This document shows, piece by piece, positions 12,348 to 23,166 of a stretch of DNA of 64,000 nt. The stretch spans positions 46,727-110,726 of the forward strand of contig ML976735.1 in NCBI GenBank assembly GCA_010015655.1. The letters run 5' to 3'. Origin of the DNA: Bimuria novae-zelandiae CBS 107.79. Its lineage: Eukaryota; Ascomycota; Dothideomycetes; Pleosporales; Didymosphaeriaceae. The position numbers were made by a program, and so were the translations under genes. Below the pieces are notes generated by a model, which was not told the origin of the DNA, made no database searches, and saw only the letters and a list, made by a program, of their open reading frames with translations. Position 1 is the stretch's first letter; each line of letters starts with the position of its first letter.

Positions 12348-13992
12348 TGTTAACCAAATCTATCGGATAACCAACTCACCAAAACCCTCCTGCGAGTACA
12401 GAGGTAACCCACCCACCCAGGTTTTGAGGCCCACCCACCCAGGCTTTGAGGTCGTCGTAGGTGGAGAGCAGCCCTGGCTCTGATCGCGTTGCAGTAGCAC
12501 AAACCCTCAGCAGCACAAGCCCTCCGACCCCGACGTGTCCACAGGACTCGGACCTTATCGAGAACCGCCCCTCTCAGCGCAGGCAGCCAACGCGTGGGCT
12601 TCCCAAGCCGACATCGCCGTACCCTGTGCTGAAAGGCCTTGTGAAATTCGCAAGGATGACGGACTGAGGGAAGGAGGAGCGTACAAAGACGAACGGTCAC
12701 CGAAGGACAAGTGCGCTGTGTCGTAGGATATATGCGCGACGTAAACGTAAGTGGGATGGCGTGTGGTAAATGAGGGCGTAGTAGAAGAGGTGGAGGGAAG
12801 AGAGTGTGTTGTGGTGTGTGTGTCGGAGGTGGCTGGGGCGAGGGTGGGTATGAAAGCTTGGCGCTTATTCATCTGCCGAACATATGCCGCCAGGACAGAC
12901 GCTCCCAGAACGGCGAGCTACAGCGTCTTTTGTACTGCGTTATGCGATGGCTTAGAGAAGTTGCGAAGAACGAAACGACTGACGTGTTTTGCATCGCGAT
13001 GCCCTGTATCGTTGTAAAGTCGGAGGGATGTTGAGGTTACTTTTGTCGTGCACGCGTCGCGTTCGCGTCAGTTCCAGCCACGGTTCCGTCGCAAATTCCA
13101 CATGCATATTCTTTTCTATTCTCCCTTTTCCTTGGTCAAATCGTATTCTATCCCATCTAAACCACATCGCCATCTTTTTCTTCAGGCTTTGCTATAACCA
13201 AGTCCGGTTTGCTAGAAGAATGCGGCCTTCACGTCGACAATCAGTCGCATGTGAAAATACCAGTCGCTCAAGTTACTGCCCATTTCGACGAGAAACACGC
13301 ATGCCGAACCATTTTTCGAAAGGGCCATGTATACACGCGATCGTCCGTGCCAGGCCCGAGACCCAAGCACTATTTCCTCTCCGCCCCAGCGGCTCTTCCG
13401 CCATCAAGGGCTTCAGCAACATAAGCGGTATGCTTACCGCTAGTATCATAAGCCCACGTTCTATACCAAAAGCTTTGGTTGGTTGAGACATCACTTCTCC
13501 GCAGCTCACCTGCAGGTCCGGCCTTCTAGGGCGAAAATCGACGGCGGGGGTGAGGTTGGTAAGGAGAATCGGCCATCGTGATTTTGCTTGAAGGAAGAGT
13601 TTGGAATGGAGTTTGAGGGTTCATTGGGCGATGAGAGATGGTTATTGAATCGGGCGTATGTTTAAGTCACCGAATAGATTGACCCTGTTCCAAGTGCGAG
13701 TGTTCATGCCGTTAATGACTATTGATATGATATGATCTCTCTTACCGCGTTCGCGGGTATCACTACTCCACACATGTGCGGCTTTTTGGAACTATATCTC
13801 AATGGGGCTGGCGGAACCTTTACCCAAACTTCAGATGCTCTACAACCAACTGCTCGGCCAATGACTGTGCAGACTGTGGTACTCGCAAAAAGTCAAAATG
13901 AGTCACACTGAAGCAATTCTTGTGGCAAGACTTAACACGCCGCATTTGTTCAAGAGCTCTGCAATCATATACTTACATTTGACGACGCAGTC
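12348..13992. other. intergenic interval
   Basis: About 1.6 kb. Contains a 22-bp tandem duplication (12408-12451, CCCACCCACCCAGG.TTTGAGG). A 165-codon ORF at 12989-13486 and others show no domain, are Ser/Arg/Cys-rich in the way of shadow ORFs, and are not called. Confidence 0.45.
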
Positions 13993-14831
13993 ATGCCATC
14001 TGCAAAGCAAAAAGCGCGAGCTACAAAGGTTCCTTCGCGAGAAAAACCTGTTTCAAATATTGCTTCGAATGAAAACAGGCATGAAAAGAAGCATGACGAT
14101 ACATACTTTGCCTTTCTCGAGTTTCCTCGCGAGCTGCGAGATATGGTCAGTCCTATGATCTGCGAAATACTATTCTCAAGCACTGACAGCTATGTGCTTT
14201 CATAGATATACGAATACGTGGTCGGCGAGGACTGTGACTTTCAATACTGCGCCTTCATTGCGCAAGAGATACGGCCCGTTACCACAAGAACTCGAATTTT
14301 CCAACAGTCATGGAGCGAGGTTTCTACTATTCTCGCACTTTGCCGGCAGATCCGTTCTGGAGCACTTGACGTCTTGTACAAAGAGAACTCCGTTCTTGTC
14401 CATGAGACAACAAAATTGTCCAGGCCTTTGACATATAAGACTTGGATTCAGCCGGACCGCATCCAGAAGCTCTCTCTGTGTATCACGATATCCATCGTCA
14501 ACCATTTCATCACAGTCCGGGACGCCCTGGAGGAGCTTGATTACAAGACTCGGGCGTGTCGACTTTGGTGGTTTGCGAAACCTAAATCGTCTACGTGAGG
14601 TTAGGATTTTGATCCATTTCCGCATTGAACAGACCTACGACATGAGGTAAGTGTGGCCTGAAGCCCTGGGAAACATCCTAGACACTGAATAATTACATTT
14701 ATAGGTGCAAAATAAAGGCTATGAGGCGGTCGCCACCCTTCAAGAATATGCTAGAGCAACTTGTTAGCGTCTTACCGAAAGATGTGCAGATCTACTGTGG
14801 GACTGAGGACATGACGGCAGAGATGAGGTAG
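13993..14831 (+). pseudogene. F-box/2EXR-like family member, copy B (one frameshift)
   Basis: Best-preserved copy. Exon 1 (13993-14145) ends in FAFLEFPRELRDM, followed by a phase-0 GTCAGT...CATAG intron. Exon 2 (from 14206) begins IYEYVVGEDCDF and carries LCRQIRSGALDVLYKENS, then loses frame between about 14545 and 14558; the other frame continues as VDFGGLRNLNRLREVRI to 14646. A GTAAGT...TATAG intron precedes exon 3 (14705-14831, KNMLEQLVSVLPKDVQIY). The PRELRDM-IYEY start is the usual beginning of dothideomycete F-box-like/2EXR proteins. If the frameshift is a sequencing error the gene would be intact; otherwise the product is cut at 14598. Confidence 0.72.
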
Positions 14832-15720
14832 ATTAACTTCAAAGACAAACATGCGCTTTTAGGTGCGAACATCTTGCAAAGGATAGTTGAGAAGGCCATA
14901 AAAAAGGTTTTAAGTGCTGAGAATATTCCCTCTGAAGAGAGACTACAGCCAGCTTAGAGGCGCTTCAATACAGCTCTCTTTTGCTTGTAATCTCTATTCG
15001 AATGTAGTCCATTGCCTTCCAAATTGCTGTCCTGTGGTTTCAGAACAATGGTAATGTCACGGTTCGAAAAAATAGAGTTTTTCGAACAATCACAGAAGGT
15101 GACAGAACGTCACCACTTAGTCCATCCGTACCCTAGCGCAAAGAAATCGGGGGTGAGAATCAAATGACATGTGCTCATGAGTCATATGCTCAACGCGCGA
15201 TGCGTTGAGTTCTTATACTTCATGCAACATGAAAGACTGATGCCATAGTTAGCTGACAGAGTTGGATAGTGTACTGCAAGGGAAGTTCCTGCTTCGCCGT
15301 CGCCCAACATCCTCCTCTTACGCCCTCACTAAACGCATCTCCGCCCATGTTTTGCCTATTATTCTAGTACGCCCTTCTATAGCTATAATTATTATATTTT
15401 TTTTGTTGCTATGCGTTGTATAATCTGTTTAGGTCGGTAACGATGATAAAAGACACCCTGAGAAGTTCCTGCCTACAAAGTGGTGCTCAAGAACGGAGCA
15501 TAAGCACGATACACGGGTTATAGAGCGCTGGGCGCGTTAGTGTACACTGAATCGGGGCTTGGACGACCCGCTGTTATGGATCAGACTTGAGTCAATGACT
15601 GACGTGAATCAAGGTAATGTGGAAGAGTCATGCAGCAGACCCGACAGTTGGAGTAGTGATTATGGTGCCTGCGAGGCATGCTGCAGATCGCAGCAGGCGG
15701 AAATACAGCAACATACGCAA
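14832..15720. other. intergenic interval
   Basis: About 0.9 kb without convincing coding potential, including a short AT-rich patch at about 15350-15420. No RNA gene seen. Confidence 0.4.
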
Positions 15721-15982
15721 TGCTTCTTTTAGCACCCAACTTCATGATTGTTAGAGACACGACTGTTTCTATCTACCTCGCGAGTTGCGAGACATCGTAG
15801 ATTCACCATGGGACTGGAAACTTTGGCGACACCTATCCCAGAGTTCGGAGGTCTCGCTGCTAGGTAATGAGCCAGCAATCATCGGTGCAAGTAGGCTCAA
15901 CGCTGTGAGTGAGTCATTCCGACAGCATAGCGGTTATCGCGTGTGGTACTGTCGAAGAGTCATCCTACAGAAAGAGTCATAA
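15721..15982 (+). pseudogene. truncated F-box/2EXR-like family member, copy C
   Basis: A short relic: the frame around 15767-15798 reads FYLPRELRDI followed immediately by GTAGAT, the same exon 1 end and intron position as the other copies. Downstream, EPAIIGASRLNAVSES (about 15870-15915) resembles the GPAILAVNRQMHSET block of copy E. The middle and last exon are missing and copy D begins 65 bp later, so this looks like a deletion product. Confidence 0.5.
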
Positions 15983-16046
15983 ACTAAATTCAGCGATTGC
16001 AACCGAAAGTACATATAGTCCACTGCGTACATCGATCTAGTCCGGT

Positions 16047-16949
16047 ATGGTACTCACCGCAAAAATCCTCAGCTACCAGACACGAGACACCATATGCAAT
16101 CGTACTGTTGATGAAAATCGCACCAACTTCAAGGAGATCCTATTCCTGAACTTGCAACGCGAATTGCGAGATGAGGTAGTCTTCAATGGTAACGTTCTAT
16201 GAGCGGATAGTAATATAACGACAAATATACGAGTACATTGTTGGCAAATACTGCCACGATGATAACATCGCTTTCCTCGCAGAACTCGCATGACCTTCCA
16301 GCATTGGACTTAGGCTTTTTAAATACTCATATCTCCACGTTACAAGTATACTCGCCATCAATCGTCAAATCCGGTCAGAGGCATTAGACCTACTATACAA
16401 GAGGAACACCTTTTTCCTCCAAGCGACTTCGGCCCAAACGTATCAATGGAAGGGTTGGATCAAACCGCACCGTAACCAAAAGATATCCTTCTGCATCACA
16501 TTACCCTTAGCACGCGACGTCTACGGAACTTTAGACTGGCGACTTCGCCGAGTGGATTTCAACAGGTTACGAACTATGAAATCGTTACGGTGCGTGGAAC
16601 TGTTGATTCGCTATTAGTTGATGTATCCAAGGTATGTGCACATGAAACTCTCACCGGTCACTCAGTACTCATTTCTTCATAGGCTCAGAGGCTCAGAGGC
16701 ATGTATACGGACATTTTTACCAAGCTACCATCCTTCGAGTACATGCTAGCGAGGCTCGTCTCCAGCATTCCGAAAGATGTGGAGATTCGCGTTGGCTTTG
16801 AAGACACGAAAGCGACAAAGAGATGGCTTAGTAGGAAAAGTCTACTCGAGTTTATGGACTCCAATATCGTGCAAAGCTTTGTAGACGAGGCGGGAGGGAA
16901 ACGTTTGGACGGCGAGAATGGCGACTGGTCAATTTTTGACAGACTGTAA
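16047..16949 (+). pseudogene. F-box/2EXR-like family member, copy D, broken
   Basis: Exon 1 (16047-16175) ends FLNLQRELRDE before a GTAGTC donor. Exon 2 begins IYEYIVGKYCHDDN (from about 16227) but the acceptor AG expected just before it reads AA, and the frame stops at TGA 16291. Another frame carries LAINRQIRSEALDLLYKRNTF and VDFNRLRTMKSLRCVELL up to TAG 16615. After a GTATGT...CATAG intron the last exon is open (MYTDIFTKLPSFEYML ... DWSIFDRL) to TAA 16947-16949. A hAT-type MITE was inserted exactly over this stop codon, which lies inside the 8-bp target site. Confidence 0.72.
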
Positions 16950-16952
16950 GTC

Positions 16953-17153
16953 CAGCGCGTCCAACATAGCGTACGTTTAAAAGTACGGAATATTTAAACT
17001 CTACCTTATCTTTATTTTTATTAAAACTTACTTTACTAATAAAATATTAATTATAATACTACTTTATCTTATAGTTTAAAGGTTATCTTTATATAGTAAA
17101 GGTGAAGTCTCAGTGTTCCGTACTTTTGAAAGTACGCTACGTTGGACGCGCTG
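16953..17153. mobile_element. hAT-type MITE, 201 bp
   Basis: Terminal inverted repeats of about 40 bp (left CAGCGCGTCCAACATAGCGT, right its inverse with a few differences) enclose an AT-rich non-coding core. The 8-bp direct repeat TGTAAGTC at 16945-16952 and 17154-17161 is the target-site duplication. Eight-bp target sites and CAG-type termini are characteristic of the hAT superfamily. Confidence 0.9.
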
Positions 17154-17161
17154 TGTAAGTC

Positions 17162-17834
17162 AGCGGTGATAAACAGGCAGGGGTGTATATTTAGCTATAG
17201 CTTCACAATATCATTATTAATGGCTCTTGTAAATTCAAAAAGATTTCGTTTATTTACATGCTTTCGCTGAAACCAGATTTTTTAAGCCCCTAGTTCATGG
17301 GCGTCCACCACAGATTGGTGATCGTGATATGAAGGACACGGGCAACTAACGTGCCGTATCTTGAAGCGATCGTACGTGCAAGTATATGTTGAAGGTGGAC
17401 AACATCGAGTGGCATTGTCGGCTACTACCAATGCATCATCGCCTAGATGAAATAGCTGAATGCTTTGGCCATAGGAAATTCTACAGCTATGATTCGTCAA
17501 CATTTCCAGCACCGCATCAGTTGATTTGGTGCGTCCTGCGAGACTGAGTGCTTGGCAGCGGGGTGTCATGTGGAGCCGTTGTGGCGCCGGTTACCATAGA
17601 TAAGTTAGGCAGCTCCGAACAACTGGACCAGGTTTCGAATGCCTACTCACCCATAGGTTCCTGAATCAGAGAGAGAGAATCACCGATTTGTATCTAAGGT
17701 ACTCCAAAAGAGTCACGTTTGCCAAAGAGTCGTTGATATAGCAAATTTGGAGCATGCTGGAGGTCAACAAGTATCACATCTGCGCCGAATATATCGAATT
17801 AGTCCTGCATTTACTTACCAACCTAGACCAGAAA
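17162..17834. other. intergenic interval between copies D and E
   Basis: About 0.67 kb. A minus-strand 95-codon ORF (17569-17282) has no recognisable domain. Nothing else supported. Confidence 0.4.
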
Positions 17835-18765
17835 ATGGCGCCTCCGATACAAAACATCTCTGTCGGTCATCAGACTCAAGCCTTCCTATTCAATGCGTCC
17901 AATATGAGTCGATACGCGAGCCTCAAAGGAGTCAGATTCTTGGACTTACCCCAAGAAGTGCGAGACATGGTGAGTTCTATGCATATATCGTGTAGCTAGT
18001 CATACTGATTGCCCCCGGTCTACGACTACATTATCGGAAGACACCGCGATGCAGAACATCTCGCGGTTGTCGCAGATCCGGAGCTCCTGCCCTCAGGACT
18101 ATCAAGAAGCTTCCTCGTGTCCATTAACGAATAGAGAGAAACTCAAGGACCCGCGATCCTCGCTGTTAACCGACAGATGCACTCAGAAACGCTGGAGCTT
18201 CTTTACAGTCAAAACATCTTCTGCATCAAACTATATATGAGAAACATGTGCGCCAGGTTTCACAGTGGGATCCAAACCGATCGAATCGTCCGACTTTCCA
18301 TCAGTATTACGGCGTGCGACCTTTTCGAAATGAACTACCTGCTGCGGTGCATTGACTTCGATTTTATTCGTTCGATGAAAACCTTGCGTTTGGTAAAGTT
18401 GTCTCTACATCTTCCGACCCCCATCGGCTGCTTAAGATGCGTATCACTCTTGAAATCTCAATAGCGAAGCCAGTAATTAAGTGTGGTCTAGTTTTGTTTA
18501 TAGTTAGCTGCGCTCAACGGCTAAGGGGAAGCTATTCCACAAGATGATATACCAATTCAAATCTGTTCTGTCGGATAGCTTCCAGGTGGAATTTGCGATG
18601 GAAAACGAACAGGTGGATCGTCATCTTGATGCATGTGGACACGTCCGGCACGACGCCAGGTATCCTAAGCACTCGATGGATCCTGATGCAATGCAAAAGG
18701 CTTACGAGAAGGCGAAACAGCGAAACATCATGCGTGGCAGCCAACAGCTTTGCGGGGAATATTGA
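17835..18765 (+). pseudogene. F-box/2EXR-like family member, copy E, broken
   Basis: Exon 1 (17835-17969, ending FLDLPQEVRDM) is followed by GTGAGT. The next exon begins VYDYIIGRHRDAEHL at about 18022, but no AG precedes it (CCG instead). The same frame has an in-frame TAG at 18132-18134 and then continues through GPAILAVNRQMHSETLELLY and IDFDFIRSMKTLRLVKL to a stop at 18464. The last exon resumes at about 18503 (LFHKMIYQFKSVLSDSFQ) and ends at 18765. Block order and intron positions match copies B, D and F. Confidence 0.72.
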
Positions 18766-19509
18766 TTGCTCAATAAGCGGTTTTAGGGCACAAGAGTTTG
18801 TGAACCAAATAACTCATGTATATGCCCCTCTGCCACTAGAGGTAAGCTATCTCCTATATACCCAGGCGCAAACATCCTAGATAACTGGCAAACAGCAAAC
18901 AAAAGGAAAATAAGCCATCAGCTCGGTGGCAAACATCAAAAACAAACAAAAGGAAAACAAGCCATCAGCTCAGTGGCAAACATCAAACCTCACAGAGTTA
19001 GATTGTCGTGCAAAGGTGGTGGTTTAAGCCGCTTAGATTATAGCAACCTGTGGTTTGCGACCTGAATCTATTTTATATTGTAATGTTTGCACGTAAATTT
19101 TCTTACTTAATGATTTCTTAGAATGGCAAACATTTCCTGGCGCGATAATTTACTGATGTCGAATACCTGGAGGCACGGTAGGGCGACCATTGCTTTCTCG
19201 GTACGCCCCCACCCAGCGGAGCTTCCCAAGGTCTGACCACACAACGCACTCCCAACCATAGATGCTAGGCAATTTAATAGTCTCTGAAGATAGCTCAACC
19301 TCGGTCGTTTAGAGCTGTCATGAAGTATTTTACTCATATAAACATTTGAAGTGCAGTTATCCTCCCACGGTGACTTCCTTTTAGTAGTGGTGACTTCCTT
19401 TTGGTAGAACATTTAGACCCCTGGCTACAACTGCAAAACTCCTACCGGAACCAGTTGAGTACTCTTGTATTCTCATTACCCCTTATCTTCTGATAGTCAT
19501 TCTTTTAAA
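18766..19509. other. intergenic interval between copies E and F
   Basis: About 0.74 kb with a 47-bp tandem duplication and a 19-bp duplication near 19375-19405 (GGTGACTTCCTTTT units). No gene supported. Confidence 0.4.
18896..18989. repeat. 47-bp tandem duplication
   Basis: Two adjacent units (18896-18942 and 18943-18989) of CAAACAAAAGGAAAAYAAGC type differ at only a few positions. Confidence 0.8.
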
Positions 19510-20407
19510 ATGGCTACATCCAGTGTGGAGTTTTGGGCAAGGTTCCAAAATAACTCGCGAAGCACTCGAAACACTTCAATCGCACAGATTCAACCTTTGG
19601 AAGTAAGGCGCGGGCCTTTAAAATTTCTGCTGCTACCCCGTGAGCTAAGGGATCTGGTAGATAACCCCGAGACACAATATGCTGTAAATGCGCGCTGATG
19701 AAGCTGTTAGGTATACGAATTCATTGCCGGCAACGATACCGACGTCCACCTCCTCTCGCCGACAATCTATGGAAGCTGGCCTTCGACTGACTTCGAGTCC
19801 TGGAGCGACTGGGTTATATTACCTTGAATGTTGGCTCCCAACAGCCAGATCCGCTCCGAGATGTTGGACGTCCTTTGCAGACTCAAGACCTATTGTGTAC
19901 GACTGGACCCATGGGATCTCAGCGGCTACATAAACATGACTATCCAGTTCGACCGCATTACGCGCCTCGCCATTGGCATTTTCGCATGTACGGATGTGAA
20001 TCATGCTAAACCATGCATAATCCAACTGGATTATGTCCTGGAAGAAATCGACTTTGGGTTCCTGCGTGCGATGCACAGGTTGCGTTGCGTCAAGTTCATG
20101 CTTTGTCCCCGTGTTCTTGAGGGACAAGTCGTTGGGTGCGTACTGGTGTTAAAAAATAAACCATTATTGTGTCTTGCTACTGATTCCAGTCAGGCCTGTG
20201 CGCAACGAGGACATTCTTGAGCTGCCGGCCTTCAGATGTATGCTTCAAAAGCTCGCCGTCTATCATCCTAGAAAGGCAACTATCGACTTCCAGACCGTGG
20301 CCACAGAAACGGATTGGATCAAGAAGTGTCGCGGGTCTCAATACAAGACTGTGCGCGTAGCCCCAGAGTTCTTGCAGGAGGTTTATGAGGAGGAGAGGAG
20401 TCGTTGA
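19510..20407 (+). pseudogene. F-box/2EXR-like family member, copy F (in-frame stop)
   Basis: Exon 1 (19510-19656) ends LKFLLLPRELRDL, followed by GTAGAT...TTAG. Exon 2 starts at 19711 (VYEFIAGNDTDV) and stays in one frame to about 20135 except for a TGA at 19825-19827, just before MLAPNSQIRSEMLDVL and IDFGFLRAMHRLRCVKF. The last exon (about 20190-20407) reads LPAFRCMLQKLAVYHP ... EEERSR. With the single stop this is the least damaged copy after B, though the exon 2/3 junction phase is also not clean. Confidence 0.7.
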
Positions 20408-20669
20408 CGAACTAGTTGCGGAATTCATCGAGGATGATTGAGGGTTCTGGCTTTAACAATTAGCTTTGGACTTGTCGGAATGAGTTAGACAGAATTGCGA
20501 TCGTGGTTCATTTTGACCCTCACTCCACCTTCAAATCATCCGTTCCGTGGTTGTTGTGTTAAGTAGGCTGCAGCCCACTAAATTTACCTTCCCCCGCATC
20601 CTCAACATAGGGCCGCTGAGACGCGCCACGTTCAAATGGTTAATCTACTCATCAATACTATAGGCCCTC

Positions 20670-21224
20670 CTAACCACAGCTTACAAACCACTCCCGCCGC
20701 CACCCAAGCACCCACACCCTCCCCACCACAAACGGCACCAACTCCGCAACCCACCACCCCATCCACATTATCAACTTTTTCCTGTCAATGTCCCTATCTT
20801 CCCACTCCCCTCTCTTCTCTCTAACCTTGCCTTCTTCCATCGCCCTAGCTACCCCCTCCCCGCCCCTATCACCATGTTCGTCGTCAGCCACAGCTCCACC
20901 ACCACCAACCCACATTCCCACCATCTGCCCCAGCAATCCCACGCACAAGAACCCCTCTCTCGCCAACAACGTCCAATACACCAGTCTCCGAGCTCCTACG
21001 CCCACCCCATCCCTCCTCGCAGCCAGGAAGAGCGGGACGCTGAACACGATTGTCTGAGTACCGAGGTTCCTTACCAGCGCTACGGAAACGGGTGTGTGAG
21101 GCGGGTACGTCAGGGCGTTAAGGATGGTAGACGGGGAAAGGATGAAGATGGCGCCGCTGAGGAGTTTGAGGACGGCTTCTGTGAGGAAGAGCGTGCGGAG
21201 GGGGGACCTATGGGAAGCCTGCAT
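20670..21224 (-). CDS. small multi-pass membrane protein, unknown function
   Basis: Single-exon frame; the ATG at 21224 (MQASHRSPLRTLFLTEAVLKLL) gives 184 residues. I prefer it over an upstream ATG (21353) because the extra 43 residues are Pro/Thr/His-rich and look untranslated. Four hydrophobic segments are visible: LFLTEAVLKLLSGAIFIL, LVRNLGTQTIVFSVPLFLAA, a GFLCVGLLGQMVGMWV stretch, and the C-terminal IMWMGWWVAELVPFVVG. A charged loop rich in Glu/Arg lies between the third and fourth. No family recognised. It lies convergent to copy F and upstream of the aldehyde dehydrogenase gene on the same strand. Confidence 0.6.
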   Translation of the reverse strand: MQASHRSPLRTLFLTEAVLKLLSGAIFILSPSTILNALTYPPHTPVSVALVRNLGTQTIVFSVPLFLAARRDGVGVGARRLVYWTLLAREGFLCVGLLGQMVGMWVGGGGAVADDEHGDRGGEGVARAMEEGKVREKRGEWEDRDIDRKKLIMWMGWWVAELVPFVVGRVWVLGWRREWFVSCG

Positions 21225-21480
21225 TATCGGGTGATGCGGTAGGGTTCTTGGAGGGGTTAGGAGAGGCGTATGAGGTGAAGATGGTGGAAAGGTACGGTGG
21301 GTGTCGCGTGTAGGTGCGACCGCGTCGCTTAAATCCGCGCATGACTCGTGCACTCACATCCTTCCCAGAGCATATTCGCGCAACGCATTAAGAAACAAAA
21401 GCTTTATCCAGATTCCACACGAATACATATCTCCTTGTATGTACATTTCTTATCAAGTGTCCAAGGAGTGGGAGTGTACA

Positions 21481-22967
21481 CTAATCATCCCACGTAACGG
21501 CTTTCCTAACAAGAAACTCCTCCATGCCCTCCTGCGCATTGAACCGGCCCCATCCACTCCCTTTCACATCGCCCATCGGCAAAGCTGGCTCATAATGGAC
21601 AATCATGCTGTTAATATGCACAGCGCCAACCTCCAATCTCTTCGCCATAGCCAGCGCCCTCCTTAGATCCCGCGTGAACACCGCCCCGTGCAGGCCATAC
21701 TCGGTTGCGTTCGCAAACTTCATCGCTTCCTCGTCGGTTTCGAAAGTTGAGAGGGTGACGAGCGGGCCAAACGCTTCTTCTTTATATAGCGGTGTGTCAG
21801 GTGCGACATCGGCTAGGATAGTGGGGACGAAGGATGCGCCTGGGAGAGAAGTTTGGCTAGGGATGCCTGCTATGACGCGGGCGCCGGATTCCATGGCTGA
21901 GGTAACGAGCTGGGCGAGGCGCTGCTTAGAAGCGGATGATGAGACAGTTGGAGGCTCTGAAGAAGCCTTCAAGAGAGTTTCGAGATGCTGCTGTAAAGCT
22001 TTTGTGAAGTCCGAGACGATAGACTTGTGTACGGCGATGCGATCAGTGCCCATGCAAATCTGCCCTGCTTGTGAGTTATTAGTATTAGAACCGTTAATGA
22101 AACGTGTAAAGAACTCACATTCAGAAAAGCACCCGCCAAACACTCCCCTGCCGTCTTCTGCAAGTCCGCGTCCTCTAGCACTATAGCCGTGTTCTTGCCT
22201 CCCAATTCCATCAGAATCGGCTTCAAGTTCTCACCGCACGTCCGCGCTATCTTCCTGCTTGTCGCTGCACTGCCTGTGAAATTAACCTTCCTAACTGCAG
22301 GGTGTTCGATCATCGTGCTCACGATTAGTGGTGCGTCCTCTGGTCGACATGCAACAACGTTGAATACACCATCAGACAAACCGGCTTCTTTGAACGCTTT
22401 ACCCAGCTCATAGTAGCAGTGTGGCGTTTGCTCGGAGGACTTGATGACTGTGGTATTTCCGGTCGCGATGGCTGTCGCGGCGGACCGGATGCCGAAGACA
22501 TAGGGCGCATTCCAAGCCACGACCCCCAGGACGACCCCGTACGGCTCCTTCCAGACCATCGCACTCTGTCCCTCCTTTGTAACGGCAGGTACACTGCCAC
22601 AGATACTTGAAACCCGCCCGGCGATGTCTCTGCACATGGCGATGGCGAGCGGTGTGACGAAAAACTGTGCTGTACCCCTGTCGGCGCCCATCTCGGCCAT
22701 CATATAATCTGCATATCTTTCCATATTCGTCTCGAGGATATCCGCCGCTTTGAGGAGAATGGCGGATCTGGTGCTTGGCTTCGTTTGTGACCATGCGGGG
22801 AAGGCAGCTTGAGCGGCCTCGACTGCTTTCGCGGCATCTTCTGCGGTCGCGGAAACCGCTTTCCAGCATACTTCTCCTTCGCTGGGGGAAACGACGTCAA
22901 ATGTTGAAGAGTGATGTACATCTTCGCCGTTGATGAGTAGCGGAATATCTGGCGTGGCCGTTGCCAT
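21481..22967 (-). CDS. NAD(P)-dependent aldehyde dehydrogenase (salicylaldehyde/vanillin dehydrogenase-like)
   Basis: Oxidises an aldehyde to a carboxylic acid. The start at 22967 (MATATPDIPLLINGEDV) fits the family; the longer frame upstream does not. Family motifs: VVAWNAP, TVIKSSEQTP, FTGSAATSRKIA, catalytic glutamate in MELGGKN, catalytic cysteine in GQICMGTDR, and EEAFGPL. Modelled as exons 22967-22115 and 22067-21481, 479 residues, the normal length. The splice junction is awkward: the strong GTGAGT donor at 22118 does not preserve the N-x-G-Q-x-C block in frame, so I used a weaker GTTCTT donor that adds one residue. Either the donor is unusual or the acceptor has been damaged. Substrate is not deducible. 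Confidence 0.85.
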
Positions 22968-23166
22968 CTTGCTATGACGGTTGGTGGTGATTCTGATCGC
23001 TCGTTTCGCACTCGTGTCAGCTTCAAAAATTGCAGCCGTGCCTTGAGGCGCAGTCGTTGTTAGTACGACAGAAGAGAGTACAGGCAGTCCCAACCCCCTC
23101 CATGCAGCTAAGGATGCGCTAGTTGCTGTATGCTTTCACGTGTTCTTATCTGCGTGGTACGCCACC

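Noticed and set aside
12408..12451. 22-bp tandem duplication CCCACCCACCCAGG type
   Set aside because: Too short and of low complexity to be informative; only mentioned in the interval description.
12989..13486. 165-codon plus-strand ORF
   Set aside because: Composition rich in Arg/Ser/Cys with no motif; other frames are open to a similar extent, so it looks like chance.
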